Positions 57,286 to 64,000 of a stretch of DNA of 64,000 bases are shown here, one piece after another. How positions within the stretch are numbered: the first letter of the stretch is position 1; every line of letters begins with the position of its first letter. This DNA is from Terriglobus aquaticus. GTDB taxonomy: Bacteria > Acidobacteriota > Terriglobia > Terriglobales > Acidobacteriaceae. The notes below the pieces were generated by a model. The model was not told the origin of the DNA, made no database searches, and was given only the letters and a program-made list of their open reading frames with translations. Made by a program: the position numbers and the translations under genes. The stretch is taken from assembly GCF_025685415.1 (NCBI RefSeq), contig NZ_JAGSYB010000001.1, positions 2,046,001 through 2,110,000 of the forward strand, read 5' to 3'.

Positions 57286-58701
57286 CTAGCGAACCTCCTC
57301 TTCGTTGCTGGCGGACGAGGTGGACTCGGACCTGGTGCTATAGGAGGCCGAAGGAGCGGCGGCTGCAGGCACAGGGCCATAGCCGTCACGGAACGCGGGC
57401 GGCTCAAGCAGCATGCGGTTGTAGAGAGCCCGGTCGGCAATCTGGAGCAGGCCGAAGAGAATCAGCAGGTACGGCCAGAGATAGTTCCAGGAGGTCACGC
57501 CCGCTCCTGCAATGGTTTGCAGGACGCCGACCACAAGCACGGTGAGACCGAAACGGGCCTGGTGAAGCAGGCTCCACTGATATGCCGCGGTGCCCGGCTG
57601 GTACAGCTTGCGCGTGACCGAGGTCTGCGTGACAAGAAGAATCGTGCCGAAGACGAAGCAGCTTGCCGCGCCGAAGATGTAGCCGCGCCAGTAGAAGTTG
57701 TGAGCCAGCGAGCCGGCCAGAGCGACGATGCCCAGGCCGATGAGCCAGATGGCACCAACCGGAATGCCGGAAGCCGCGGCAGCCGGAGGCATGGGCGGAA
57801 TGGCCGCAGGATCGTACGGAGCGTACGTGGCCTGATAGCCAACGGGCGCGCCGGTCGCATCCGCAGTGGCCTGACGGCGAACCGCCTCGGGGTAATCGGG
57901 GTGCCATGGTGGCGGCATGGTGACACCCGGGAAGGTCGCAGGCGGGACATACGCACCGGGAGCCGCGGCGTAGGGTGCTGCGGTGTACGCGGGGCCGTCG
58001 GTGACGGGTGCAGCGGCGGGCGCTGCAGGGTCGACCACGGGGCCGGCGTAGGGATTCGAGGTGCGTGCCGGGTCAGCCGCAGAGGCGCTGCCGGGGGCGG
58101 GGCGAGCCATGAAGTCGCCCCAGTTTGGGTTGGACGGCACGCCGAACCGCTCGCCGATGTTGTTGAGGCCGAAGGGATCGGGCGCGACCAGGCCGTCGCG
58201 GCGGGCGCGGGCGGTTTGGTACGCGTCGAAGACCATGTAGAAGATCCAGCCCGCGACGAACAGACCGAAGATGTCCAGGTGTTCGGCGATCTTGGTCAGC
58301 ACGGCGAAGATGATGATGTGCGCAACACCCTTGGCGAACTGGCCGTTGTACATGGCGCCAACGCCGGGGATGAAGCCCAGCAGGGCGGCCAGACCGGGGT
58401 TAGGACTGCCGGGTGGCGGCGGCACAGGGATCGGGCCGGGCGCACCGTAGCCGGGCGGCGGAGGGGCGTATCCCGGAGGCGGCGGCGGTACGTAGCCGGG
58501 AGCGGCGTAGGGATCGGCGCCTTGGTTGGCGGATGTGTAGCCGCTGCCCGGTGCGGTGTAGTTGCCTTCCTGGTGATACGAGCCAGCAGGCTGGCCGGCG
58601 GAGTAGCCGGGCGCGCTGGAGGAGGTGCTATCGCCGGAGTTACCGGTGTAGGCGCCCGGGGTGCCGGCTTCGTTGAAGTTGGAATCGTAATTGCCGTTCA
58701 T
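57286..58701 (-). CDS. TM2-domain membrane protein with Pro-rich N-terminus
   Basis: 471 aa. Residues 1-100 are Gly/Pro/Tyr/Ser-rich, with PPPPPGYAPPPPGY repeats. A TM2-like hairpin follows (about 102-165; ALLGFIPGVGAMYNGQFAKG and DIFGLFVAGWIFYMVFDAYQTARARRDG), then a Pro/Ala-rich linker. Four more helices at about 305-430 resemble the LiaF-type N-terminal region. Its start overlaps the anti-sigma stop by 4 bases and its stop is 2 bases before the DUF4097 start. Function is unknown; the operon context implies envelope stress. Confidence 0.85.
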   Translation of the reverse strand: MNGNYDSNFNEAGTPGAYTGNSGDSTSSSAPGYSAGQPAGSYHQEGNYTAPGSGYTSANQGADPYAAPGYVPPPPPGYAPPPPGYGAPGPIPVPPPPGSPNPGLAALLGFIPGVGAMYNGQFAKGVAHIIIFAVLTKIAEHLDIFGLFVAGWIFYMVFDAYQTARARRDGLVAPDPFGLNNIGERFGVPSNPNWGDFMARPAPGSASAADPARTSNPYAGPVVDPAAPAAAPVTDGPAYTAAPYAAAPGAYVPPATFPGVTMPPPWHPDYPEAVRRQATADATGAPVGYQATYAPYDPAAIPPMPPAAAASGIPVGAIWLIGLGIVALAGSLAHNFYWRGYIFGAASCFVFGTILLVTQTSVTRKLYQPGTAAYQWSLLHQARFGLTVLVVGVLQTIAGAGVTSWNYLWPYLLILFGLLQIADRALYNRMLLEPPAFRDGYGPVPAAAAPSASYSTRSESTSSASNEEEVR

Positions 58702-59564
58702 ACGCGAGCTCCTTCTCCGCGATTGCCGGCTGCGGACGCCGCTGGAAGCAGGGACTGAACAGGAAGGAGCATGGCCGAGGGCCGAAGCGGTTCACGGGGC
58801 TCTGGTTGAGGACGGGGCGCGTGGAGGCGAGAGTGCGACTTGTTGCCGGCACCTGGATCGGGCTGCGGATCCTGCTTCGCCGGGGCTGGAGCGGGCTTGC
58901 CGGCGTTGCGATCGTCATCGGCCTGCCGCATCTCGTTGACGCGGGATTCGAGCTCGTAGACGATGCGGAGATTGTCGTAGTAGCGGACTACGCGCGCCTT
59001 GCCGGCCCAGAAGCTGTGATTGATGCTGGTTGGCGAAAGGCTGCTGAAGCGGAAGTCGCGCGGCGAGATGCCGAGCAGGTTCATGGTGAGCGCGATGGAG
59101 AAGAACGCCATGGCGGCTGTCATGGCAAAGCGCGGCTGCATGGCTGCGTGCACGATGCGCTGGTGCCACTTACGGCGTTCCGGCTGCCGGAACGGGAGCA
59201 CGGTTGCCAGGTGGCCGGCGGGGTAGTCGTTGCGCGGAAGCCCGACGAGGATGGTTTCGCCGCGGCGAATGGGAAGGGCGACCTCTGGATTGCCGGAGGT
59301 TTGCGCCAGGATGCGGGTGAGCAGAAGCGAGGACGGCTCGGGCGGGTCGGACTTGAGGTCCTCAAGAAAGCTGAGGCCTTCGAGTGCGTCCGCGTAGACG
59401 CGGGAGCAACCGGGGCAGCCGGCCAGGTGGAGATCGAACTGGGTCTGATCGTCGGGCAGGAGGGCGCCGTCGATGGCGTCCTGGATCATGCGCTCGCACT
59501 GCGCGCAGGTGAGCCTGCTGCTGGGAACGCGGGCGGTCGCGGGATGGAGCATGTCGTCGTTCAT
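58698..59564 (-). CDS. Anti-sigma factor with zinc-finger (ZAS-type) domain
   Basis: 288 aa. The N-terminal zf-HC2 domain has CAQC (20-23) and HLAGCPGC, which gives the Hx3Cx2C zinc motif of anti-sigma factors. One membrane helix (about 148-166, FAMTAAMAFFSIALTMNLLG) separates it from a periplasmic part with an ELESRVNEMRQ helix and a Pro-rich, charged tail. It should hold the upstream ECF sigma at the membrane. Its ATG overlaps the sigma stop (ATGA), the common arrangement for cognate pairs. The periplasmic half shows no known sensor domain. Confidence 0.9.
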   Translation of the reverse strand: MNDDMLHPATARVPSSRLTCAQCERMIQDAIDGALLPDDQTQFDLHLAGCPGCSRVYADALEGLSFLEDLKSDPPEPSSLLLTRILAQTSGNPEVALPIRRGETILVGLPRNDYPAGHLATVLPFRQPERRKWHQRIVHAAMQPRFAMTAAMAFFSIALTMNLLGISPRDFRFSSLSPTSINHSFWAGKARVVRYYDNLRIVYELESRVNEMRQADDDRNAGKPAPAPAKQDPQPDPGAGNKSHSRLHAPRPQPEPREPLRPSAMLLPVQSLLPAASAAGNRGEGARV

Positions 59565-60451
59565 TGGGCGGCACCTCCAGTGGCAGCGGAGCGGGTGACG
59601 CCTTCGCGCTGCAGAATACGGGCGAGCTCGGCACGGCCGCGGCTGATACGGCTTTTCACTGTACCCTCCGGAACGCGCAGAACCTGGGCGATCTCTTTGT
59701 AATCCAGATCTTCCAGATCGCGGAGGATGACCGCCTCGCGAAGTTCGGGCGAGATCTGCTTGAGCGCGACCTGGATGCGTGCACGCATCTGGCGGCGGGC
59801 AACGGTTTCGAACTGGTCGACGCGGTTGTCGGCGAGCTGGTCGGCGCGGGTGGGGCCGTCGCCCTCGTCGCCCAGGCTGACGTCGAGCGAGTCGGTGGCG
59901 CGGTCCTGGCGGGTGCGGCGGAAGTGGTCGACCAGCAGGTTGCGGGTGAGCGTGACGATCCAGGTCTGGAAGGCGCCCTTGGACGGGTCAAAGCTCGACA
60001 GCGAGCGATAGAGCTTGATGAAGACGTCCTGGGTCAGGTCTTCGGCGTCGGTCTGGGAGCCGGTGAAGCGATAGCAGATGCCGTAGATGCGGCGGTGCTG
60101 CAGGCGCACCAATTGCTGCCAGGCACCGGCATCGCCTGAGATGCAGGCCAGGGCGAGTTCCCGAAGCTGTTCCTGCTCCGCGGCGCGAGCAGGGTCCAGT
60201 GAGGCAGCGGATTTCGCAGGGTGGGACGCGACACGGTCGGGCTCACCGGAGGTGGGGTCTTGCACAAAGCTCACGACGGACTCGGCTTGGGATTTTTCGA
60301 GTGTAACGCGGTGCGGAACCGGTGGGCCGCCGGACGGAGCCGGAGCTGGCCGAGCGGGACGCCTGGAGGGCTGCGATGGCACCGCCGGGGTCGCGGGCCA
60401 GAGCGTCGGCACGGGGGCGAACGGTGGAAGCGAGATGGGCAGGGTAGCCAT
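59561..60451 (-). CDS. ECF RNA polymerase sigma factor with N-terminal extension
   Basis: 296 aa. Sigma region 2 is seen in YRFTGSQTDAEDLTQDVFIKLYRSL and TLTRNLLVDHFRR. Region 4 is LREAVILRDLEDLDYKEIAQVLRVPEGTVKSRISRGRAEL. About 100 Pro/Ala/Ser-rich residues precede region 2, unusual for ECF factors. I chose ATG 60451; TATATC lies 6 bases upstream and no Shine-Dalgarno is present. A shorter protein is possible. It heads a four-gene coupled operon (anti-sigma, TM2, DUF4097) and is likely autoregulated. Divergent promoters toward the SGNH hydrolase share 76 bases. Confidence 0.9.
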   Translation of the reverse strand: MATLPISLPPFAPVPTLWPATPAVPSQPSRRPARPAPAPSGGPPVPHRVTLEKSQAESVVSFVQDPTSGEPDRVASHPAKSAASLDPARAAEQEQLRELALACISGDAGAWQQLVRLQHRRIYGICYRFTGSQTDAEDLTQDVFIKLYRSLSSFDPSKGAFQTWIVTLTRNLLVDHFRRTRQDRATDSLDVSLGDEGDGPTRADQLADNRVDQFETVARRQMRARIQVALKQISPELREAVILRDLEDLDYKEIAQVLRVPEGTVKSRISRGRAELARILQREGVTRSAATGGAAQ

Positions 60452-60514
60452 GGAAGTGATATACGCAGGCCGCAGGCCTCCGGTTCCATGCCGGCGCTTC
60501 CGGGCGTCGAGCGA

Positions 60515-60520
60515 TACACT
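60515..60520 (+). promoter_or_regulatory. -10-like TACACT just upstream of the SGNH gene (leaderless)
   Basis: The hexamer ends 7 bases before ATG 60528. No Shine-Dalgarno is present. Confidence 0.45.
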
Positions 60521-60527
60521 CGGCGGT

Positions 60528-61847
60528 ATGCGCCGCCTTGCTTGTGTGTTACTTGCTTTGTCTTCGGTATCGATGTGTGCCCAGAAATACGGCTGGTTGG
60601 GAACCTGGACGACGGCAAACATGCCAATGGGTGAGACAGAGCGGGCGAAGCTGCACCTGGGGCAGGAGACGGTCACGGTGCGGCAGGTGGTTCACCTGAG
60701 CCAGGGCGGGAAGATGGCACGGGTGACGTTTACGAATGAGTTCGGGACGGCACCGCTCGAGATTTCGTCGGCGCACGTGGCGTTCCTGGCGGCGGGATCG
60801 AAGATCCTGGTCAATACGGATAAGCCGCTGCTGTTCCACGGGCAGGCTGGTGTGACGATTCCGGCGGGCGGTTTTGCGGCGAGCGACGCCGTGACGCAGG
60901 TGACGCCAGCGTACGGCGAGATGGTCATCACGATGGTGCTGCCGGCGCAGGCCATTCCTGTGGTGACGCAGCACAGCCTCGGCCTGACGGCGACCTACAT
61001 CGTGCCGGGCGAACGGGTGAGCGACGAGCAGTTTGCGCCGCCGAGCACGCCTCCGCCGGGGCTGACGGCGCCGGATGTGACGGCGCCCGTTCAGCAGGCG
61101 GATCGAAAGGCAACGCCGATTGTGAAACAGGTTGGGCCCTCCGCTGCCACGACCCAGGGTGATGCGGCGGGATCGCCGACCATCGTGAGCTCGTATCTGT
61201 TTCTGAAGGACGTGGAGGTAGACGCCGGGAAGAAGTCGAAGGCGGTGGTCTGCTTTGGCGATTCGATCACGGACGGGATGGGGTCGACACCGGAAACGGA
61301 CCGCCGTTACCCGGACCAGTTCAGCGGATTGCTGAGCGCGACCAAGCACGAGGTCAATGTGGCCGTGCTGAACGCGGGCATCAGCGGCAACCGGCTGTTG
61401 CAGGACGGCGCCGGGCCAAAGGCGAGCGACCGGTTTGACCGCGACGTGCTGAGCCAGGCCGGGGTGACCCACGTGATTGTGCTGGAAGGGATCAACGATA
61501 TTGGGCACGGCGGCGTGACGGCGCAGCAGGTGATCGATGCCCTGACAGCGCTGGCCCAGCGCGCCCATGCCAAGGGGCTGAAGATTTTCGGTGGGACACT
61601 GACGCCGTACGAAGGGGCGAAGTACTACACGCCCGAGGGCGAAGCGATCCGGCAGCAGGTGAATGCGTTTGTGCGGGCGAACACCGCTTTCGACGGCGTG
61701 ATCGACTTCGACAAGGCGACGCAGGACCCGCAGCACCCAACGCAGTTCCTGCCCAAGAATGACCATGGCGATCACCTGCACCCGAGCGATCTGGGTTACA
61801 CGGCGATGGCGTCGGCGATCAACGTGAAGTGGTTCCGAAAGAAGTAG
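60528..61847 (+). CDS. Exported SGNH/GDSL hydrolase
   Basis: 439 aa. A signal peptide (1-18, ...VSMCA) is followed by a beta domain (about 20-230) and the SGNH fold. Block I is FGDSITDG with Ser246, block II GISGNRLL, block III GINDIG with Asn323 and block V GDHLHPSDLG with Asp416 and His419, so the catalytic set is complete. Members are carbohydrate esterases, lipases or lysophospholipases. The extra N-terminal beta domain suggests a polysaccharide esterase. ATG 60528 is favoured over an upstream frame that runs through the sigma gene. Confidence 0.9.
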   Translation: MRRLACVLLALSSVSMCAQKYGWLGTWTTANMPMGETERAKLHLGQETVTVRQVVHLSQGGKMARVTFTNEFGTAPLEISSAHVAFLAAGSKILVNTDKPLLFHGQAGVTIPAGGFAASDAVTQVTPAYGEMVITMVLPAQAIPVVTQHSLGLTATYIVPGERVSDEQFAPPSTPPPGLTAPDVTAPVQQADRKATPIVKQVGPSAATTQGDAAGSPTIVSSYLFLKDVEVDAGKKSKAVVCFGDSITDGMGSTPETDRRYPDQFSGLLSATKHEVNVAVLNAGISGNRLLQDGAGPKASDRFDRDVLSQAGVTHVIVLEGINDIGHGGVTAQQVIDALTALAQRAHAKGLKIFGGTLTPYEGAKYYTPEGEAIRQQVNAFVRANTAFDGVIDFDKATQDPQHPTQFLPKNDHGDHLHPSDLGYTAMASAINVKWFRKK

Positions 61848-62009
61848 GGATCGCGCCCTGATCTGTTAGGCAAGCCATGGATCGAGCGCCGGGTGAGTGG
61901 GGCATTGATTGTCCACTTTGACGGAACCATTGGACTGCTTGCTTTTGTTGACGACGCACAGGTATGTTTCACGGCACTTATATGAAGCCGGCATCCTACC
62001 TCCTGAATC

Positions 62010-63479
62010 ATGTCGCAATTCGTGGAACCTCGAAGTAGCGTGTCCGGCTCGCAGGACACATCGAGAAAGCCCTGGGGCACCGGAGGCTTTCTTTCGCGTT
62101 TGGGCGGAGAGATTCGGCCAACGCTGAAGATCGGCGGGCCGCTCGCACTTGGAGAGCTGGGCTGGATGTCGACCTATATCGTCGACGCCCTGATGATTGG
62201 CAGGCTGCCGCACTCGGCGCTGGCGATTGCGGCGAGCTCGCTGGGAAACACGATCTACTACGCGATCGTCTTCTTCGTGATCTACCTGTTGAACGGCATG
62301 GAAGCGATGGTGCCGCAGGCTGTGGGCCGGGGAGATCGCGGAGAAGGTGTGCGGCTGCTGGGGCAGTCGTTCTGGATTGTGCTGATTGGCACGCCGGTGG
62401 TGATGGGAGCGACGATGGCTTCCCTGCTGCTGCTGCCGCACTTCGGAACACCTCCTGAGGTTGTGGCGGAGGCGCGGACATATCTGAACGCGCTGATCTG
62501 GTCGACAGGTCCATTGCTGGCTTACATGGCGCTGCGCCGGTACCTGCAGGGCATTAGCCGGGTGTTGCTGGTAAGTGTGAGCCTGATCACGGCTGGCGTG
62601 GTGAACTGGGCCGGCGATTGGGCCTTTTTGTTCGGCCACCTGGGTCTACGGCCGATGGGAGTGGCTGGTTCCGGCTGGGGCACCTGCGTGGTCCGCGTGT
62701 GGATGCTGCTGCTGCTGGTGGTGGGGGTTGCGCACGCGTTGCGGCACGAAGGCTTGCGCTTCGAGTGGTCGATGTTGCGGCCGGATTGGTCGCGGTTGCG
62801 GCCGATGCTGAAGATCGGTTTGCCGAGCGGCATTGATTTTTCGCTGGACCTGTTGCAGGCGACGGCGCTGGGTGTGCTGGCCGCGAAGCTGGGAACGACC
62901 CTGCTGGCGGCCAACCAGGTGGTGCTGGACCTGACCGCATTTCTGTATATGGTGCCAACCGGTTTGAGCTATGCGGCGATCATTCGCGTGGGCCAGGGCT
63001 ATGGGCGAATGGAGCTTCGGCAGATTCGGCGGTCCATTACGACAGTGGTGGCGCTGAGCGCAGGATTCACCCTGCTGGTAGCGATCCCGTATGTGGGCTG
63101 GAGCCGTGTGTGGGCCGGCATGTACACGAATGATTCCGCGGTGGCAGCGGCCGCGGCGCCCCTGTTCCTTTTTTGCGCGGTGGGATTGCTGGCGGACTCG
63201 ATCGCGGTGAGTTATGCCGGTGCGCTGACCGGGTTGAGTGACACGCGATCGCCGCTGGTTGCGAACCTGATCGGCAACTGGGTGTTGGGCGTTCCAACGG
63301 CGTGGTGGCTCGGCGTTCACATGGGGTTTGGTTTGCGTGGCATCTGGTTCGGACGCATTGTTGGATCCACGGTTCCCGTACTGATTCAGAGCCTGGCGTG
63401 GAACTATCACATGCGAAAGCTGGCGCGGACGAGCGAACCGGCAAAGCTGCCGATTATGATTCCTTCCCCGGCGAAGTAA
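62010..63479 (+). CDS. MATE-family efflux transporter
   Basis: 489 aa with about 12 membrane helices in two halves. The repeats are seen in LALGELGWMSTYIVDALMIGRL and LPSGIDFSLDLLQATALGVLAAKLG. MATE pumps export drugs or metabolites with Na+ or H+. The substrate is unknown. No partner regulator is nearby. The start ATG 62010 lacks a Shine-Dalgarno; TACCTC, a near-miss for TANNNT, ends 7 bases upstream. Confidence 0.93.
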   Translation: MSQFVEPRSSVSGSQDTSRKPWGTGGFLSRLGGEIRPTLKIGGPLALGELGWMSTYIVDALMIGRLPHSALAIAASSLGNTIYYAIVFFVIYLLNGMEAMVPQAVGRGDRGEGVRLLGQSFWIVLIGTPVVMGATMASLLLLPHFGTPPEVVAEARTYLNALIWSTGPLLAYMALRRYLQGISRVLLVSVSLITAGVVNWAGDWAFLFGHLGLRPMGVAGSGWGTCVVRVWMLLLLVVGVAHALRHEGLRFEWSMLRPDWSRLRPMLKIGLPSGIDFSLDLLQATALGVLAAKLGTTLLAANQVVLDLTAFLYMVPTGLSYAAIIRVGQGYGRMELRQIRRSITTVVALSAGFTLLVAIPYVGWSRVWAGMYTNDSAVAAAAAPLFLFCAVGLLADSIAVSYAGALTGLSDTRSPLVANLIGNWVLGVPTAWWLGVHMGFGLRGIWFGRIVGSTVPVLIQSLAWNYHMRKLARTSEPAKLPIMIPSPAK

Positions 63480-63702
63480 ACCTGTGCGCCCGTGGGCTGA
63501 GCCGATTCACACAAACGCGGGGGAGGAAAGTTTGCACCGACCGGGCTACCAAAATTTCTTTCCTCGGCCTGTAAGAACGCGTATGTTCAACGTCAACCGC
63601 GACCCCGAGTCCCGATTCGCGCCTGTGCGGAACCGGGATAGCAAACGAGATGCGGGCGCAGACCTTTCACTCTAACCCTGTTGTTCTTTGAGGCCTGACC
63701 GT

Positions 63703-64000
63703 ATGTACTCTGTGTGCAAACGCTTTCTCTTCTCCTGTGTGCGCCCCGGGACGGTGGCGTTTCTGCCGCTGCTGCTGAGCGCAAGTGCTGTGACGATGCA
63801 GGCGCAGTCGGTGCTGGGAAGCATTACCGGAAGCGTGAAGGATGCGAGCGGCGCGGCGATTCCCAACGCCACTGTGCGGCTGCACCGCACCGAGACGAAC
63901 ACAGACCGGACTGTGCTGGCGGACCGCGACGGCAACTTCACGGCGCTGAATGTGGACGCGGGAACGTACGACATCACCGTTACCTCAGCCGGATTTGCAA
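63703..64000 (+). CDS. Oar-type TonB-dependent receptor, N-terminal part (cut by window end)
   Basis: 99 codons are visible from ATG 63703 (GAGG 9 bases upstream) with no stop before the edge. A signal peptide (1-34, ...VTMQAQ) precedes a carboxypeptidase-regulatory-like domain (GSITGSVKDASGAAIPNATVRL, then GNFTALNVDAGTYDITVTSAGFA). This is the same start architecture as the full receptor at 16750-20169, so a receptor of about 1000-1200 aa is expected. The gap 63480-63702 contains only a weak inverted repeat (GAGGAAAG 63523 / CTTTCCTC 63558). Confidence 0.88.
   Translation, partial: MYSVCKRFLFSCVRPGTVAFLPLLLSASAVTMQAQSVLGSITGSVKDASGAAIPNATVRLHRTETNTDRTVLADRDGNFTALNVDAGTYDITVTSAGFA

Noticed and set aside
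57130-58758. 542-codon plus-strand frame opposite the TM2 gene
   Set aside because: Arg/Gly-rich shadow. The minus strand encodes a coherent TM2 protein within a coupled operon.

Overview
The window looks like a chromosome segment of a Terriglobia-type acidobacterium (Granulicella/Terriglobus/Edaphobacter-like). This is inferred from two Oar-type TonB-dependent receptors with an N-terminal carboxypeptidase-regulatory-like domain, a giant secreted Ig-repeat protein, many Tat-exported glycoside hydrolases, an egtB-egtD ergothioneine pair, a DUF4097 envelope-stress operon, and high GC throughout except for one poorer islet. There are no rRNA genes, CRISPR arrays, transposases or integrases; one tRNA-Ser(GCT) is present.

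Layout. 1-6.2 kb: the 5' part of a giant Ig-like repeat protein and an M61 peptidase. 6.3-10.4 kb: tRNA-Ser, a GH1 enzyme lacking its acid/base glutamate, aspartokinase and a DUF2383 protein. 10.7-16.6 kb: a compact biosynthetic cluster (type III polyketide synthase, methyltransferase, FAD oxidoreductase, acyl carrier protein, ketoacyl synthase, then a convergent aldehyde dehydrogenase). 16.7-26.4 kb: sugar and wall metabolism (TonB receptor divergent from a GH13 alpha-glucosidase, GH19 lysin-like enzyme, amino-acid permease, GH29 fucosidase). 26.5-35.3 kb: housekeeping and signalling (ppa, purS, Tat-exported aminotransferase, diguanylate cyclase, HxlR/DUF1772 pair, J-domain protein, PAS histidine kinase, GH79-like enzyme). 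35.4-41.2 kb: small secreted proteins, a PEP-CTERM protein and an AT-richer islet holding two unrecognised genes. 41.2-49.9 kb: glmS, secreted unknowns, egtD/egtB, comF-like and HNH genes. 50.1-55.1 kb: a tiny secreted cysteine-bearing peptide with a membrane-protein partner, rpsA and a HIT protein. 55.1-64 kb: a translationally coupled sigma/anti-sigma/TM2/DUF4097 operon, an SGNH hydrolase, a MATE exporter and the start of a second Oar-type receptor.

The best candidate for an undescribed system is the type III PKS cluster. Four of its five plus-strand genes are joined by 4-nt stop/start overlaps or a 3-nt gap, which argues for one dedicated pathway: a carrier-bound chain made by ACP and ketoacyl synthase, extension and cyclisation by the type III PKS, then methylation and oxidation. 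Two further themes stand out. At least eight genes have a TANNNT hexamer ending 6-7 nt before the start codon and no Shine-Dalgarno, a pattern typical of leaderless transcripts; I used it to choose several starts. A shared GTAAGT-type motif occurs in several AT-richer intergenic regions, two of them ahead of small secreted or membrane proteins.

All functional calls come from reading the sequence and recalling family motifs. No database search was run.
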